Source of the DNA: Diospyros lotus
Lineage: Eukaryota; Streptophyta; Magnoliopsida; Ericales; Ebenaceae
NCBI RefSeq assembly: GCF_014633365.1
Contig: NC_068347.1
Location: 15,398,433-15,462,432 of the forward strand
DNA: 64,000 nt
Direction: 5' to 3'
A program made the position numbers and the translations under genes. This document shows positions 22,901-34,163 of the stretch, piece by piece. The notes below the pieces were generated by a model that worked only from the letters and a program-made list of their open reading frames with translations, was not told where the DNA came from and did not search any database. Every line of letters begins with the position of its first letter. Positions within the stretch are counted from its first letter, which is position 1.

Positions 22901-24800
22901 TGTAGGTGGTCTAGACCCAATCAGATTGGGCATATTGTACACTGACAATTTTAATCATGTTTATTATTTGAATAAGGAGTTATTCAAATTCACAAGAAGT
23001 CATTCTATTAGTTTCTTGTTATTATTGTAACAACTAAATAAAACTAGATAAAAGTCCATATGATGTATACTGTGATTAATCTATAAAGATGTGAGATGAT
23101 GCATCACAGTTTCTAGATATCATTAAACGTCCCAAGTCGTAGCAATATCAAGAATGGACATTGACAATTGCGATAAGACTTGTATGTGCTATGTTTTTGC
23201 TATGTGATAGCAATGGGGGTCTCACACCCATAGGCATGGGGATGTCTAGACAAGTACATAGGTGACCAATGTTAGAGAACGTGTCACTGGACATGACTTG
23301 CCATGAGAATCCATTTTGGTTATATGTTGATGGAATTCTCATACGAGATGGGTGTAACTAATCCTTGAACCTGAGGTTGTCATTGTCATCTCATAAGAAG
23401 ACCGGTATGCTTTGATATCGTTTGGATGGGCCTAGATAAAGGCTGCATGTGGGCGATCATAGGGTATATCGCGAGACTTATGGAGATGGGTGCATAACCA
23501 AGATGGGATTCGTCTATTCCTTGATAGAGGATGATGTATCTAAGGCACCTTCGGTGGATATTCACTTTAAATCCATGGCCATGGTGAAAGAAATCAATAA
23601 GGAATTATTGATTCACTTTCTATTAAGTGAAGATATCCGTATGACCGAAAAAAAACTTATGTGATCATAATCAAGCAACACATTGCCAACTTGAAATCAC
23701 ATAGGATACATTGACGAGAGGATCGTATTACATGGTAACCATGCTCGTGAAATGTTATTTGCGGATTATGAATCCTTCTGAATAATTGGGTAGGCATGAT
23801 GTCTTGCTAGAGGCCAATCTTGTCTTATGTGTTCGTACCAACACATTGTCAACATATTCGGAAGCCTAATGAGTCATACGCAATAGGCATGGTCCCTGGC
23901 TTAAACCAAGAGAGTGGACGTATGGTTAAGTGGGACACTTCGGCAAGAAGTTGTGCCATCGTAGGTTCTCACGGAAAAAGAATAAATAGACGTAATGACG
24001 TCGATATGACAAGGAGTCGTCATAAAGAAAAGAGTTTCCTAAAATGGCAATTGATTAAATTAAGAAAGAGTTTCTAATTTAATAATTTTCTATTTGTTGG
24101 AGTGGCAAATAGAAAATAAAATATATTTGGGCTTAAGTTAATATTTGGACTAAATTAGATTTGGGCCAAATATTAAATTAAATATTATATTTGGACTAAA
24201 TTGGATTTGGGCCAAATATTAAATATTATATTTGGGCTTGAATTAGATTTGGGCCAAAATATTTTATTTAAACCTATAAAAGGATTTGGGCCATTTAATT
24301 ATATTTTTAGTTGGACTAGAATAAGCCCACTTAAGATTCTAATTAAATTAGAATTAATGAGCTAGCCCAATCCATTAGGGTTTTAGAAACCCTATGATAT
24401 TTCTCTATAAATATCTCTTTATAGGTTGCCCAAAATAGTAGTGAGTTTTGGTGTCGTTTTTCAAAAGTTGAAAAACGTATTGCTGTTCACTGTTTCCCGT
24501 TTCTTTTGGAATCAATTTGAAACGTGGGCATTCTTTTCCGTCCATACACAAGCCGCGAAAAGGAGAAGGTGCTAGCACTCCTATTCTGCTCTCCTTGCCA
24601 ACAGACGCGTACCGCGTATCACGAGTTAGAGGCTGGACGCTTGGACGGATCGAATTCACGAACGACTCGATAATCTAAATGTTATATTTATTTATTTGTT
24701 TGTGAATGGTTTGATTTCGACGTTGATCCAATCGCTAGGATCGGGGTAAAGTTCAAAATTTTTGAACTACGCTACTTGTCCTGTAGTGATCTTGCTTTAC
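22901..24800 (+). repeat. LTR-like sequence, probably copia, eroded
   Basis: Begins TGTAGGTGGTC with a nearby palindromic CCCAATCAGATTGGG, and resembles long plant copia LTRs I know of (phrases such as GAACCTGAGGTTGTCATTG and TAGGGTTTTAGAAACCCTA). TATAAATATCTC near 24403-24414 is a candidate promoter box. ORFs of 60-90 codons inside have no domain. No primer site follows; the 3' border is approximate and no target duplication was identified. Confidence 0.5.
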
Positions 24801-26640
24801 TTTCATTATCTCCCATTTCTTCTCACTTTAGTATTAATTAATTTATAATATTATTTTGAAATTGATAATGATGTTTGAGACCAACCACCACGTATCGCCT
24901 CGGTAGATGGATCTCGAGATTGCAAGCTTTGGACTTGACTATGTTTGGTCTCAGGAATGTAACCTACAAGACAACGGAGTGACAGGGCTAAGATCTCCGA
25001 GGGTAGACTTCGATGTTCAAGTTAGTAGAATAAATACAGGTAGCAAAAAAGGTAAGAACTAGAGACTTATCATACCTAGTGAGGTCATCTGCTTTTTATA
25101 AGCGAGACCGTTATAGGGTACTTGAGATAAAACTCGAGGTGGTTGGGTATGACTCCCGGGAACCTTGGTCAAGTTGGAACGAGTCGCATGATCCGATCCG
25201 AATTTTTCAAACTACACTCCGAATTATTTTGCAAGTATTGCTACGTGTCCTTTAATTGGTTATAGAAAACTATTTCCCACTCTGTATTGTGAACTTGCCA
25301 CGTGCTAGTCTTTTGGGCGATCCACGTGGTGAGCAAGACAGTTAGCGCACATGGGGTATTTTAGTAATATTATAATATCTTCTTTAAAGCCTAATTAAAT
25401 AAAAATACTCTCACACTTGACCTTTTACCTCTCATCAAGCAAAACAAAGAAGAAACTAAAGAGTTAACATTTCATTTTAACACTAAGCCAAAATATATAT
25501 ATATATATATTTATATCATCTTGCAATGCATGATTAATCAAGAAATCATTTACTATCCATATTATCATATCAATTTTAAATCCAATAATACTAATTGAAA
25601 GCATTAAAAATGCCAAATCGTCACTTTTGCTTCCATGCATATTTCAAAATTAATTCATGAAACTTTGCAATTAACACAATTAAATCATGCGATAGTTTTC
25701 TTGTAATCACTTCTTTCCATAGTTACAAACATAAGAAGGAACAAGGGATGAGTATATTCCAACAATAACAAAGGCCACAATATTTTTTTTTTACCTTCCT
25801 AAGCATTATTTAACGTTTGACGTGAATATTTATATTTTATGATAAGGACACTCGGTTACTCTCTTAAATAATGATTTACGATACTTGTGTATACTTATAT
25901 TTAAAACCACTGTTTAACGTGAAAATTGACATTTTATGATACCAAACTCTCAATTACTAAGCAACTAAAAATATAGTAGTAGAAATATAGCAATAACATT
26001 TCTTTTTCTTTTCTTTTTTTCATCATCCTTTTTACTTCAACTTTGCTTAGAACTACCTTTGAGAAGTAATCACAATATTATTAGTAGATAATCAATCATG
26101 CATAATCATAAAATCTCATGAATTTTACAAAAAGCATAACAATTGTGATAATTAGGCATAATCAATTCTTTTTCCTTAACATTGTTAAACCTATAATGAA
26201 TAATCAAATACAACAATTATCATTTTTGAATTAATTATGCATTGAACCAAAGTTAACATAGGAAACATGTATTCGACTTAGATATGAAAATAAAATATTT
26301 TTTTTAAAAAAAAAAAAGTCATCATTCATGCACATTATTCTTTAGTTTTCAAGCAATCAATCAAAATATAGGAAATATTGGATTTTTCACGCTCACATTT
26401 AAATTAAACATTATCCTCAATGCTTAAAAGCAAGAAAAGAAAAAAAACAAATGCAATACTCGCCTAATGTAGATTTCCTTAATATTGCTGAAAATTACTC
26501 TAGTATGCTTTAGAGAGAAGAGGGGTCGGAGTTCTTCATGCAAAAAGTCTTAAAAAGAAAAATCAAAAATGAAATAAGAAAGCAATACAAAAATATTCTA
26601 AATATAACATAAAAAAAAAAAGGAAAAATAAATAATATTT
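24801..26640. other. AT-rich non-coding stretch, no gene seen
   Basis: 24870-25200 looks like the edge of another LTR. 25350-26640 is very AT-rich with A and T runs, possibly the 3' untranslated tail of the antisense gypsy element whose gag pieces lie further right. Nothing coding is supported. Confidence 0.5.
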
Positions 26641-27075
26641 TTAATGAGTTGCCTCCCATCAAGTGTTTTTTTATAGTCATTGACTAGGTCTCCATCTTCA
26701 AGGAGCCTTAAATTCCTTCAACTTTCTTTTGTTTGCCATTATTTCCTTCACCAATTTGGCATAATTAGGCATCATTTTCTTTGATTGCATAAGTTAAGCT
26801 TCTAGTGAGTCTTCATACCTATTTTCCTTAAAACACGTATTGACCACATGATCAATGTTATCAATTCTAAAACATGCATGTATCTAATTGTTATTGCTTC
26901 AATCTTCAAGGAAAAGGAACAAGAGGGATATAAGGTTTAATCTTTTCTGGAAATAATTTCGAATGGACTTCAACGTCTTCACTATCATCCTTAATTAACT
27001 CACTTTTACCTTTTCAAGCATCTTACTGTTGTGCCATAGATTTTTCAAAATGTCTATCAGGGGATGTTTCTAATA
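26640..27075 (-). pseudogene. Gypsy gag-protease linker remnant (antisense)
   Basis: The minus strand reads, with breaks, KLFPEKIKPYIPLVPFP, then MPNYAKLVKEIMANKRKL. These are typical of the stretch between gag and protease in plant non-chromovirus gypsy elements (Athila/Tat-like). It probably belongs with the gag piece at 31485-32050, the two being separated by about 4.4 kb of later insertions. No RT or integrase of this element is present. Confidence 0.6.
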
Positions 27076-27239
27076 AATAAATATAAGTGGGCGTATTTTT
27101 AATGAGTAATTCCAAGTGAGAATATTTTTTTCAAGAATAAATAATAAGGGAATAATAATAATAATGGTTTTGAAGGAAAAATTGTCCAAGAAAAAAAGTG
27201 GCACATTCTCTAAATTGAACAATAAAATGAACAGGAGAG

Positions 27240-28820
27240 GGTTTTTTGGCACGATTTCTAAAACTCCTCATTATCTTCTTGTCGCAACATTCCAACATTC
27301 CTATATTCCTTGCGAGAGTCTACCACTACACTCATTCTTGTCTTCTTGTGGCAACATATTCTTGTCCTACATTCCTTCTTGCGACAATCTGCCGCAACAC
27401 TCTCCCTCGCTAAAACACCCTTGCAACACAATGGTGCTTTGCGGCAACACTTCCTTGCTTGCTAGTGCCATTCCCTTGTGGCAATTCATCCTTGCGGTAA
27501 GGCTCGACAACCTCCTTATAGCAAGACCCAATCCTCTCAACAACATCCTCGCAACAAGGCAACATCCATACGATAATATTCTTGCAGCAAGACCAAGGTA
27601 ATTAAAATTGGGATTTTAAGTGGGATCAAAAAATGGTCCATAAAATCTGATTATAAAATCGAATCGTAAAATCATAAGATTTCAGAAATAATTAAAAATA
27701 CTCTTTAATTTTTTATAAATATATGTTTATAATAACATAATTTTATAGAAATTAAATTAATATCATTTAATAAATTGATTATTCCTTATTATAGCTTAAA
27801 AAATGATATTTCCAAAATATAGTTAAAAAACTAGTAGGTTGGTAATAGGCAATTTAGAGGTAAAATATAGCTTAAAATTCTTTAGAGCATGCATCCAACA
27901 TCTTCCATCAGATTTAAGTTACAATTTTTACTTGATTTAACATTAATTAAATCAAGTAAAATCCCAATTTAAGGTTGTGTGGTCCATTAATTAATTACTT
28001 ATTTGTCTTGATTTACTTATACAATCAATGTTAAATCAAGTAAAAATTGTAATTTAAATCAAGTAAATTGGAACTTATGCAATCAATGTTAAATCAAGTT
28101 CAAATTTAGAGACAAAATATAGCAATTCATTGCATAAGTTCTAATGTCAGATGCTATGTGACATTCAGACATTTGAAGTATTCTCTAAATTGCAACTTAA
28201 ATCAATGGAGGTCTCTGAATCATAAAATCATTTAGGGGTCTATGAAGCCTAAAATCATGAACGTAAAATCGAGATTTTATAAAATTTTACCCCAAATTAG
28301 ATTTTACATGGGATTTGAATCGTTTTGGAGTCTTCGAAACGTACAATCATAAAATCCTACATGTAAAATTGGGATTCTAACAATAATGAGCAAGACTCGG
28401 CAATCTCCTTGAGGTAAGACCCGACAACACATTTTTCTTGCGGCAATACAACACATTTTTCTTGTGGTAACGCAGCCTTGCGGCAGTCACATTCTCTAGC
28501 AGCAACGTCCTAGTGGCAACACTTTTCCTTGCGGCAACGCAGCCTCGTAGCAGTCACATTCCCTCATGGCAACATTCTTACGACAACATATCTTCTCGGC
28601 AGCGCCTTCTTGCGGCAGTCCTGCCGCAACATTCATTCATTCCTTCTTGCCGCAATGTTTCCCTTCACGTTCTTGACACACGTCTTTGTGGCAACACTTC
28701 CTTGCGACAGTCTACTAGCCCATTTCCTTGCGGCAGTCTGCTGGCTCACATGCTCCCCCAATTCCTCTTCCATTTTCTCACGCATGTGTAAGCTATTCCA
28801 ACCATGTTTCTTCCATGCAA
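27240..28820. repeat. Degenerate low-complexity tract rich in TTGCGGCAA, split by an AT-rich insertion
   Basis: At 27270-27600 and 28385-28760 the core CTTGCGGCAA or CTTGCGGCAG and decayed forms (CTTGTGGCAA, CTTGCGACA) recur every 20-60 bp in a C-rich strand. Between them, 27603-28379 is AT-rich and bounded by near-identical 16-mers (TAAAATTGGGATTTTA and TAAAATTGGGATTCTA). ORFs at 27116-27601 and 28513-28846 follow the repeat and have no domain. Confidence 0.6.
27911..28060. repeat. Inverted repeat, 34-bp arms
   Basis: 27911-27944 (GATTTAAGTTACAATTTTTA onward) is the reverse complement of 28027-28060 with one mismatch, with an 82-bp loop that itself holds ATCAAGT repeats. It lies inside the AT-rich insertion and could be a decayed miniature inverted-repeat element. 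Confidence 0.75.
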
Positions 28821-28827
28821 GTGTGCA

Positions 28828-29844
28828 CAAGGGCGGAGTCACGTGAGGCCCCCACGGGGCTAGTTTTTTTTTAAAAAAAATATTTTTTACAATAATTTAC
28901 TATTAGAAATAAAGAAAGTTATATTATACTTTATTACTTAAAAAAAAAAAATTAGGTATTAAAGAAAGTAGGTATATAATGGCGTAGTAGTAACCATCAC
29001 AACATTTTTTACAATTTGCTCATAATTTTATTTTTTTACAATGATGATACAAAGAAAGCAAATATTGAAGAAAATTATGAAGCAAAAAAAACAAGTAAGG
29101 AGAAAATTTATATTGAAGAAAATGAACAAGTTAACAAAGCAAGAAGTTGAGCAAATTGATGTTGCACAACTTCTTATGGATTCTCGACTAAGAACTACAA
29201 TAATGAATTACAATATTAATTTTCGAGATCAAATTAGAAGAGTGTACTTGCAAAGAGCTTTGTGTCAGTCTCAAAATCAAGACAATTCATTACACCTTGG
29301 TTCAATGAATTTGGTGATTGGTTGAAATACACTATAAGCAAAGATGCTACACTTTGCTTACTGTTATCTTTTTAAAACAAATAATAGGGAATAAGGAAAT
29401 GTTGATTCTTTTGTGAAAGAAAGGTTCAGTAATTTAAAAAAACAAAAAAAAAAAACAGACTTTAAGTTTATGTTGCAGATGTCAATAGTGCACACAATTA
29501 AACTCGAAACAACTGTGAAATCTTAATGAATCAAGAGCAAAATATTGAGACAGTTTTCTTCAAGCAATTAAAATAGACACTGTGTGATTATTGAATTTGT
29601 TTGAATATATCAATTGATTGTGTTCAACTTTTTATACGATAAGGACTAACCTTTCGTGGTCATGACGAGTCTAAATAATCAAGGTAATTTTTTTAAACAG
29701 TTACAATTTTTAGTATGAAAAGTCGTAAGGAATAATTATAAAAAAAAATTATATTTTAATATTATCATTATTATTTTATTTTTAAAATTATATTTTTTCT
29801 ATTTAAGTTTGTACCCATTGAATCAAAATTCTAACTTTGCTCGT
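28828..29844 (+). mobile_element. Degenerate hAT element (TTF-type), copy B
   Basis: Flanked by identical AAGTGTGCA (28819-28827 and 29845-29853), of which 8 bp is the hAT-size duplication. Begins CAAGGGCGGAGTCA. Aligns in reverse with copy A at 21200-22242 over about 1 kb. Carries a transposase remnant, listed separately. Confidence 0.75.
29041..29700 (+). pseudogene. TTF-type hAT transposase fragment (broken)
   Basis: YLQRALCQSQNQDNS near 29250 matches the motif YLQRGPCQP(R/K)NH that opens the TTF-type zinc-finger region of a class of plant hAT-like transposases. Further fragments follow in other frames: a CYLF/KTNN-like piece near 29360, VDSFVKE near 29405, SIVHTIKLETTVKS near 29485 and a TNLSW piece near 29650. 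The catalytic and dimerisation regions are absent. Frames shift repeatedly, so it is a relic. Confidence 0.65.
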
Positions 29845-29853
29845 AAGTGTGCA

Positions 29854-30655
29854 CCGTGAGTCCCCTGCTCTAGTTCTCCCCCTTGCAATTGGGTCGCACA
29901 TGCAAACTCTAATTGCATATATTATATTATGCCATATAATCTCTAATTGCACCCGATAGACTATGTAGCATATATATAATCAATTAAATATATAATACGT
30001 ATGTATGTAATTAACTAAGCAAGAGGAGAGGTACTAATCAAGTTACAAGGCTTTCTAGCTATATTGTGGCTGTATTGTAGCTATATTCTTCCTGCCACAC
30101 ACAAGCACAATCAATATAATTAATTATATTATTATATGAGTCTAATTAATTATGTATATTATATATTTGACTCCCTTCCAAGCCAATTGTCGCCGCATGT
30201 GCCACCCATTTGCAACTCCAATTCACTAAATTATAATAATGTACATATTATATATGTATTCATTTGGTTGCTAGCCATTCTTGATTGCTCCTCGGGTCCC
30301 ACAGCTGTTGCTTGTCCCATATGATTCCTAATGGCCATTTATCCAATACATAAGCATAATATCTATAACGTAAGCATATAATATTCATATACTTCCATTA
30401 TCTACAAATTATACTCACATGCAAAGTGTCTAATGGGCCCACAACTTGATCTGGTCATGTTCAATTGCATTATGCCCAATTATATTCCGTACTTAACATA
30501 TATATATATATGTACCATGACTATAATTAATTAAGTATAAAATATGTATATAATTAACTCTACAAATAAAGTTCTTAATTGGTTCCACACAGTAATTAAT
30601 TTATATCTTGTATAACAAGGATGATACTTCGAAAATATTATATTAAATTCAGAAT
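29854..30655. other. AT-rich stretch, no gene seen
   Basis: Host of the copy-B hAT insertion. Many TATA/ATAT runs and CTAATTGCA-type words; no ORF with a recognisable domain. Confidence 0.5.
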
Positions 30656-31484
30656 AATAAATTGTACCTGGAAGTGTTTCTTGTCATCTTAGGATTTCAC
30701 CTGGGTGAGCCATTTAAAGGCCAAGAGCTAGCTCCGAAAGCTCACCGTAAGGTCCACATTCTCCCGGAAGACTCTCTAGGCCACTTAGTCCTTCGAGAGA
30801 GATTTCTCTTAAACCCATCCGAATTAAACCAAGGACCATAGTCCTCACACTCGTTGCTTCCATGTTTATCCCAAACGTCTAGTATAAATACTATGAATAG
30901 TTCATATCTCATTGGAAAAGATACATCTTTTATATTCATTAATTGCGTACTTTATTTATTACACACTCAACGGAACTTCCATGAGCTCCCCTGGATGACT
31001 ATTTTCCTTCACATACTGACTTGACTGTCAAAAGACATACGCGGGTGAGGAATCCCGGCGTGCCTTTTAACTTGATCTTGTGACCCCAGTTATGCCTTTT
31101 ACACACAAAAAGATATTCTTAAATTGATTAATTCTCTATTGGAGATGCACCCGAGGGCTTATTCGAGACTCTAACTAGACAATTGGAGACCATGGTCACT
31201 CGATGTATATTTCCACGAGCAAACACTTGTCAGTTGTTCTTGTGATTTGTTATGGTGAGCGCAATTATACTCCGAACACAAAAGAGGATATTCTCAGATG
31301 GACTAATTCTCTACTGGAGATGCACCCGAGGGCTTATTTGAGACTCTAACTAGACAATCGGAGATCGGGGTCACCCGATGTATATTTCCACAAGCAGATA
31401 CCTATCAGTTGTTTACCTCGCTCCACCGCAACTACAGCATTCCAGTATCATAAATCTCAATTTTTGTATTTTTGACAACAACAC
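30656..31484. repeat. LTR-like insert with an internal direct duplication
   Basis: Separates the antisense gag piece from its downstream part. Inside it a segment of about 130 bp (31111-31240) recurs at 31286-31415. Both copies contain GGAGATGCACCCGAGGGCTT and ACTCTAACTAGACAAT, offset 175 bp. No coding content; ends not defined. Confidence 0.55.
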
Positions 31485-32050
31485 TTACCATTTCTTAAAG
31501 TTATGGCTTGCACTTGTTCCTTCGGATTTGCTTCTATGTTGTTAGGTAAAGATCCATGTGCTCTTTGTGCTTCCAAGTTCCCAACATAAGCCTCTTGGTT
31601 CTGGAATCTAGTCTCTTTGTCATCAGCTCCTCCAAGTTAGACTTCTTATCTTAAGGCAGGAACGTTGGAGGTGGTAGTTTCACTTGATTTGGATTGCTCC
31701 TTGAAAAATTTGAGTGATTGCGCCAACTAGGATTGTACATGTTAGAGTAAGGATTATTCTGTTGCTAATGAAAATTACCAACAAAATTAGCATGCTCAGA
31801 TATTTGTGCAAAAGGATTTCCTACCTAACACTCAATGCTAGCATGTCCTCCACATATCTCACAATTAGCATGCTACACTTGAATAATGGATACATTTATG
31901 TTATCAATCTTTTTGTTTAAGTGTTTCAATTTGAGCGAATAGTGTAGTGAAAGTATTTATTTCATGGACTCTTCTAGCCACTGATTTGTCTATTTGCCAT
32001 TGATAACTATTAGAAGCTATATGCCTCTTCTAGTGTCCTTCCCATAAGGT
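31485..32050 (-). pseudogene. Ty3/gypsy gag C-terminus with zinc-knuckle remnant (antisense)
   Basis: The minus strand shows CEICGGHASIECQVG (about 31860-31815), then NPFAQISEHANFVGNFH, NNPYSNMYNPSWRNHPNF (about 31765-31710) and LEELMTK with ETRFQNQEA pieces, and AITLRNGK near 31500. This is the gag tail of Athila-like plant gypsy elements. Several frame changes and stops show that it is dead. Its continuation is the linker at 26640-27075. Confidence 0.7.
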
Positions 32051-32709
32051 TTAAAGAAAAGTACGAAAACAGTAAAATATAAGCAAGAAAGAATCAATCA
32101 AAATAATCTAGAGACATAAGAAATTTAGAGTGATTTGACTCAACCCAAATTACTCTACTACTCTAGCTCCTTGCTAGAGATTTCAAAATCTACTATAACC
32201 TCATACTTTACCAAGTAGGTCCTCTTGCAAAATTGTTAGTAATTTACAACCTCCTACTTATATCTAAGTAGGCCTTCTAGTAAAACTGTTAGAAAATATA
32301 TAACAATGAATACAAAAGAGATGAATCTCTCAGTTACAATATCTCTTAAATAAATACACAAAAGATTAAACAAGTTTTTACAAATGATATATGTAGCATT
32401 TTTGAGAGAAAAATGAAAGTATAAGCACTAATGAGAAAAATGAAAATACTTATAATCTATTATCATTTGATTAGCCTCTCTAGTGCATCCTTGGACTAGT
32501 ATTTATAGGCGTCTCCTGAGCATTGAAGATACTAGCTATTAGGAGCTTTTAATGCCTGCAAAAACTAGTCGTTAAAACATGTCATTAAAGAAATTGTTGA
32601 TAGTTTTCTTTGGAAAATTTGAAGCACAGTAAGGCTTTGGAAAAATGGTTGACTTTTTATAAAAGAGGTTGACTTATTTTGACAAACAGTCAAAAATTTT
32701 TAACAAGAT
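32051..32709 (-). repeat. LTR-like sequence in reverse orientation, left of the Cassandra LTR
   Basis: Non-coding; continues on the other side of the Cassandra LTR (32936-33400). CCTCTTGCAAAATTGTTAGT and CCTACTTATATCTAAGTAGG phrases and the reversed start TGTTGTTTTGC near 33350 recall long copia LTRs (SIRE/Maximus-like). The assignment is weak. Confidence 0.35.
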
Positions 32710-32935
32710 TGTAATACCCCAAAAGCCTAGCGAATGGTAGTATATATCGTGGATAGTGTAAGAAAGGAAATAACACCAGCTGGATACCTTTTGGGCTGAA
32801 TGTGGATAAAGAAGTTCTGGGTTAAGCGTGCTTGAACTAGGAAAGCTCAAGAATGGGTGACCCCTGGGAAGTTTGCATAAGCCCATCAGGCTAAGTTGTT
32901 CAGGTCATTCCTATTGCTCAATGCGGGATGTTATA
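32710..32935 (+). mobile_element. Cassandra-type TRIM LTR (solo) carrying a 5S rRNA-like segment
   Basis: Starts TGTAATACCCC and ends GGGATGTTATA, matching the TGTAACACCC/GGGTGTTACA end style. The middle reads GTTCTGGGTTAAGCGTGCTT, then AATGGGTGACCCCTGGGAAG, the 3' half of plant 5S rRNA with its internal promoter. Cassandra elements are short non-coding retrotransposons whose LTR holds such a 5S-derived promoter. Only one LTR is seen, and the flanks AAGAT and TTGAT do not give a clean target duplication. Confidence 0.8.
32815..32876 (+). promoter_or_regulatory. 5S rRNA-derived internal RNA polymerase III promoter
   Basis: Resembles the 5S gene region with the A, intermediate and C boxes (AAGCGTGCTT, then GAATGGGTGACC, TGGGAAGT), with substitutions in between. 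It is part of the Cassandra LTR, not a 5S gene: the upstream half of 5S and the terminator are absent. Confidence 0.65.
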
Positions 32936-33822
32936 TTGATAGTTTTGAAACTTACGTGAAAAGAGTCGAGACTTAAAATTTAACCTGTCAATAATTCAAG
33001 AGAAAAGTCAACTATTTTTATTGAAAGGACAAAAACGGTCGATAGTTTTAGAATTGATTTCAACAGTCCGTAACAAAAGCACAAAACAATCGACAGTTAC
33101 CTTAACATGATTGACAATTTTACCTCGAAATATAATTGAGTGTGTATGGTTTGAAATAATTTTGTCACACTTTAACAAATAAATTTGATTTCAAAATAAA
33201 TACAAATGATTTTTCATAAATTAAAAGCATATATATCCTTAGACATTGGTTGGATTGATCATTTTCAATTTCTAAAGATAAAATATAATTCATTTTTAAA
33301 TGCCAAATATATAAAGTTTTTCATCATCAAAACATCAACAAAGCAAAACAACAATGAAAACATGTGCTCTACCAAACAAGTCCGAAGGCTATAAAAATGA
33401 CGTAACTGGAATTAGAGCTCAAGTAACTAAGTCACTATTTTTCCAGCATTTTTACAACTTAGGGCATAGTGACTTGAACCAAACACTAATTTTATGTTCA
33501 TGGCATAGTGACTTGAACTTTCTAATTTAAGTCGCAAAAATAGTTGGGTCCGTAGGAATTAATTACTAATGCTAGGAACTAGACTTAAAAAAGTAAAAAT
33601 ATGACTTAAAAAGTCTAATGAATTTTAATTTACTTAAGTTACCTATGGATAAGTTTCTAAAAGGATCCACTAAAAGAAGAATCCAATATTTTAATTTAAG
33701 TTCTTCTTGTTGACCTTGGCTTGTGAAAAAAAAATTATAAATTATCATTCAAATGGCTAAAACAAACTATGAAGAGCATATTTTATAAAAAAAAGCATTA
33801 TTAGCCATGTCATATGAGTTCT
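32936..33822. other. Non-coding stretch up to the copia element
   Basis: 32936-33400 continues the reverse LTR-like sequence. 33401-33822 has two GGCATAGTGACTTGAAC repeats (about 33463 and 33502) with no coding sense. Nothing else is recognised. Confidence 0.45.
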
Positions 33823-34035
33823 TCTTGGGTTTAGTAGTTAGAAGCATATATTTATATAGTGGCTACATCTAGTTAAAATGAGAACGATTGTAGAGGATTA
33901 AGCCTATGATGTATATAATGTAAATAGACTCGATAATTGAAGGTTACTAGATTTTGAATAGAGAAGTCATTTTACTCTATTTTCTTTTTCTCTATAACTT
34001 CTGGTTCTTGATTGCTTCAGTTCTGATTTGCCACA
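33823..34035 (+). repeat. 5' LTR of the copia element
   Basis: TCTTGGGTTTAG to GCCACA. The usual TG start is changed to TC in both LTRs, so the change may predate insertion or mark a neighbouring true start. The ATATATTTATATAG region (33845-33858) is the likely promoter box. Confidence 0.85.
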
Positions 34036-34047
34036 TGGTATCAGAGC
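34036..34047 (+). other. Primer-binding site, initiator Met tRNA type
   Basis: TGGTATCAGAGC immediately follows the 5' LTR. Confidence 0.9.
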
Positions 34048-34163
34048 GGAAATCGGAGAAATTTGTTTGAGTGTGAAGAGTATTTTTCTTTGGCGTTGTC
34101 AGAATGGTCTTAGGAGCGATTACAAGTCCTCGATACACTTCTTGTTCATTGAATTGATTTCTT

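Noticed and set aside
32815..32876. A true 5S rRNA gene
   Set aside because: Only the 3' half is similar, no T-run terminator follows, and it lies between LTR-type ends, fitting a Cassandra element.
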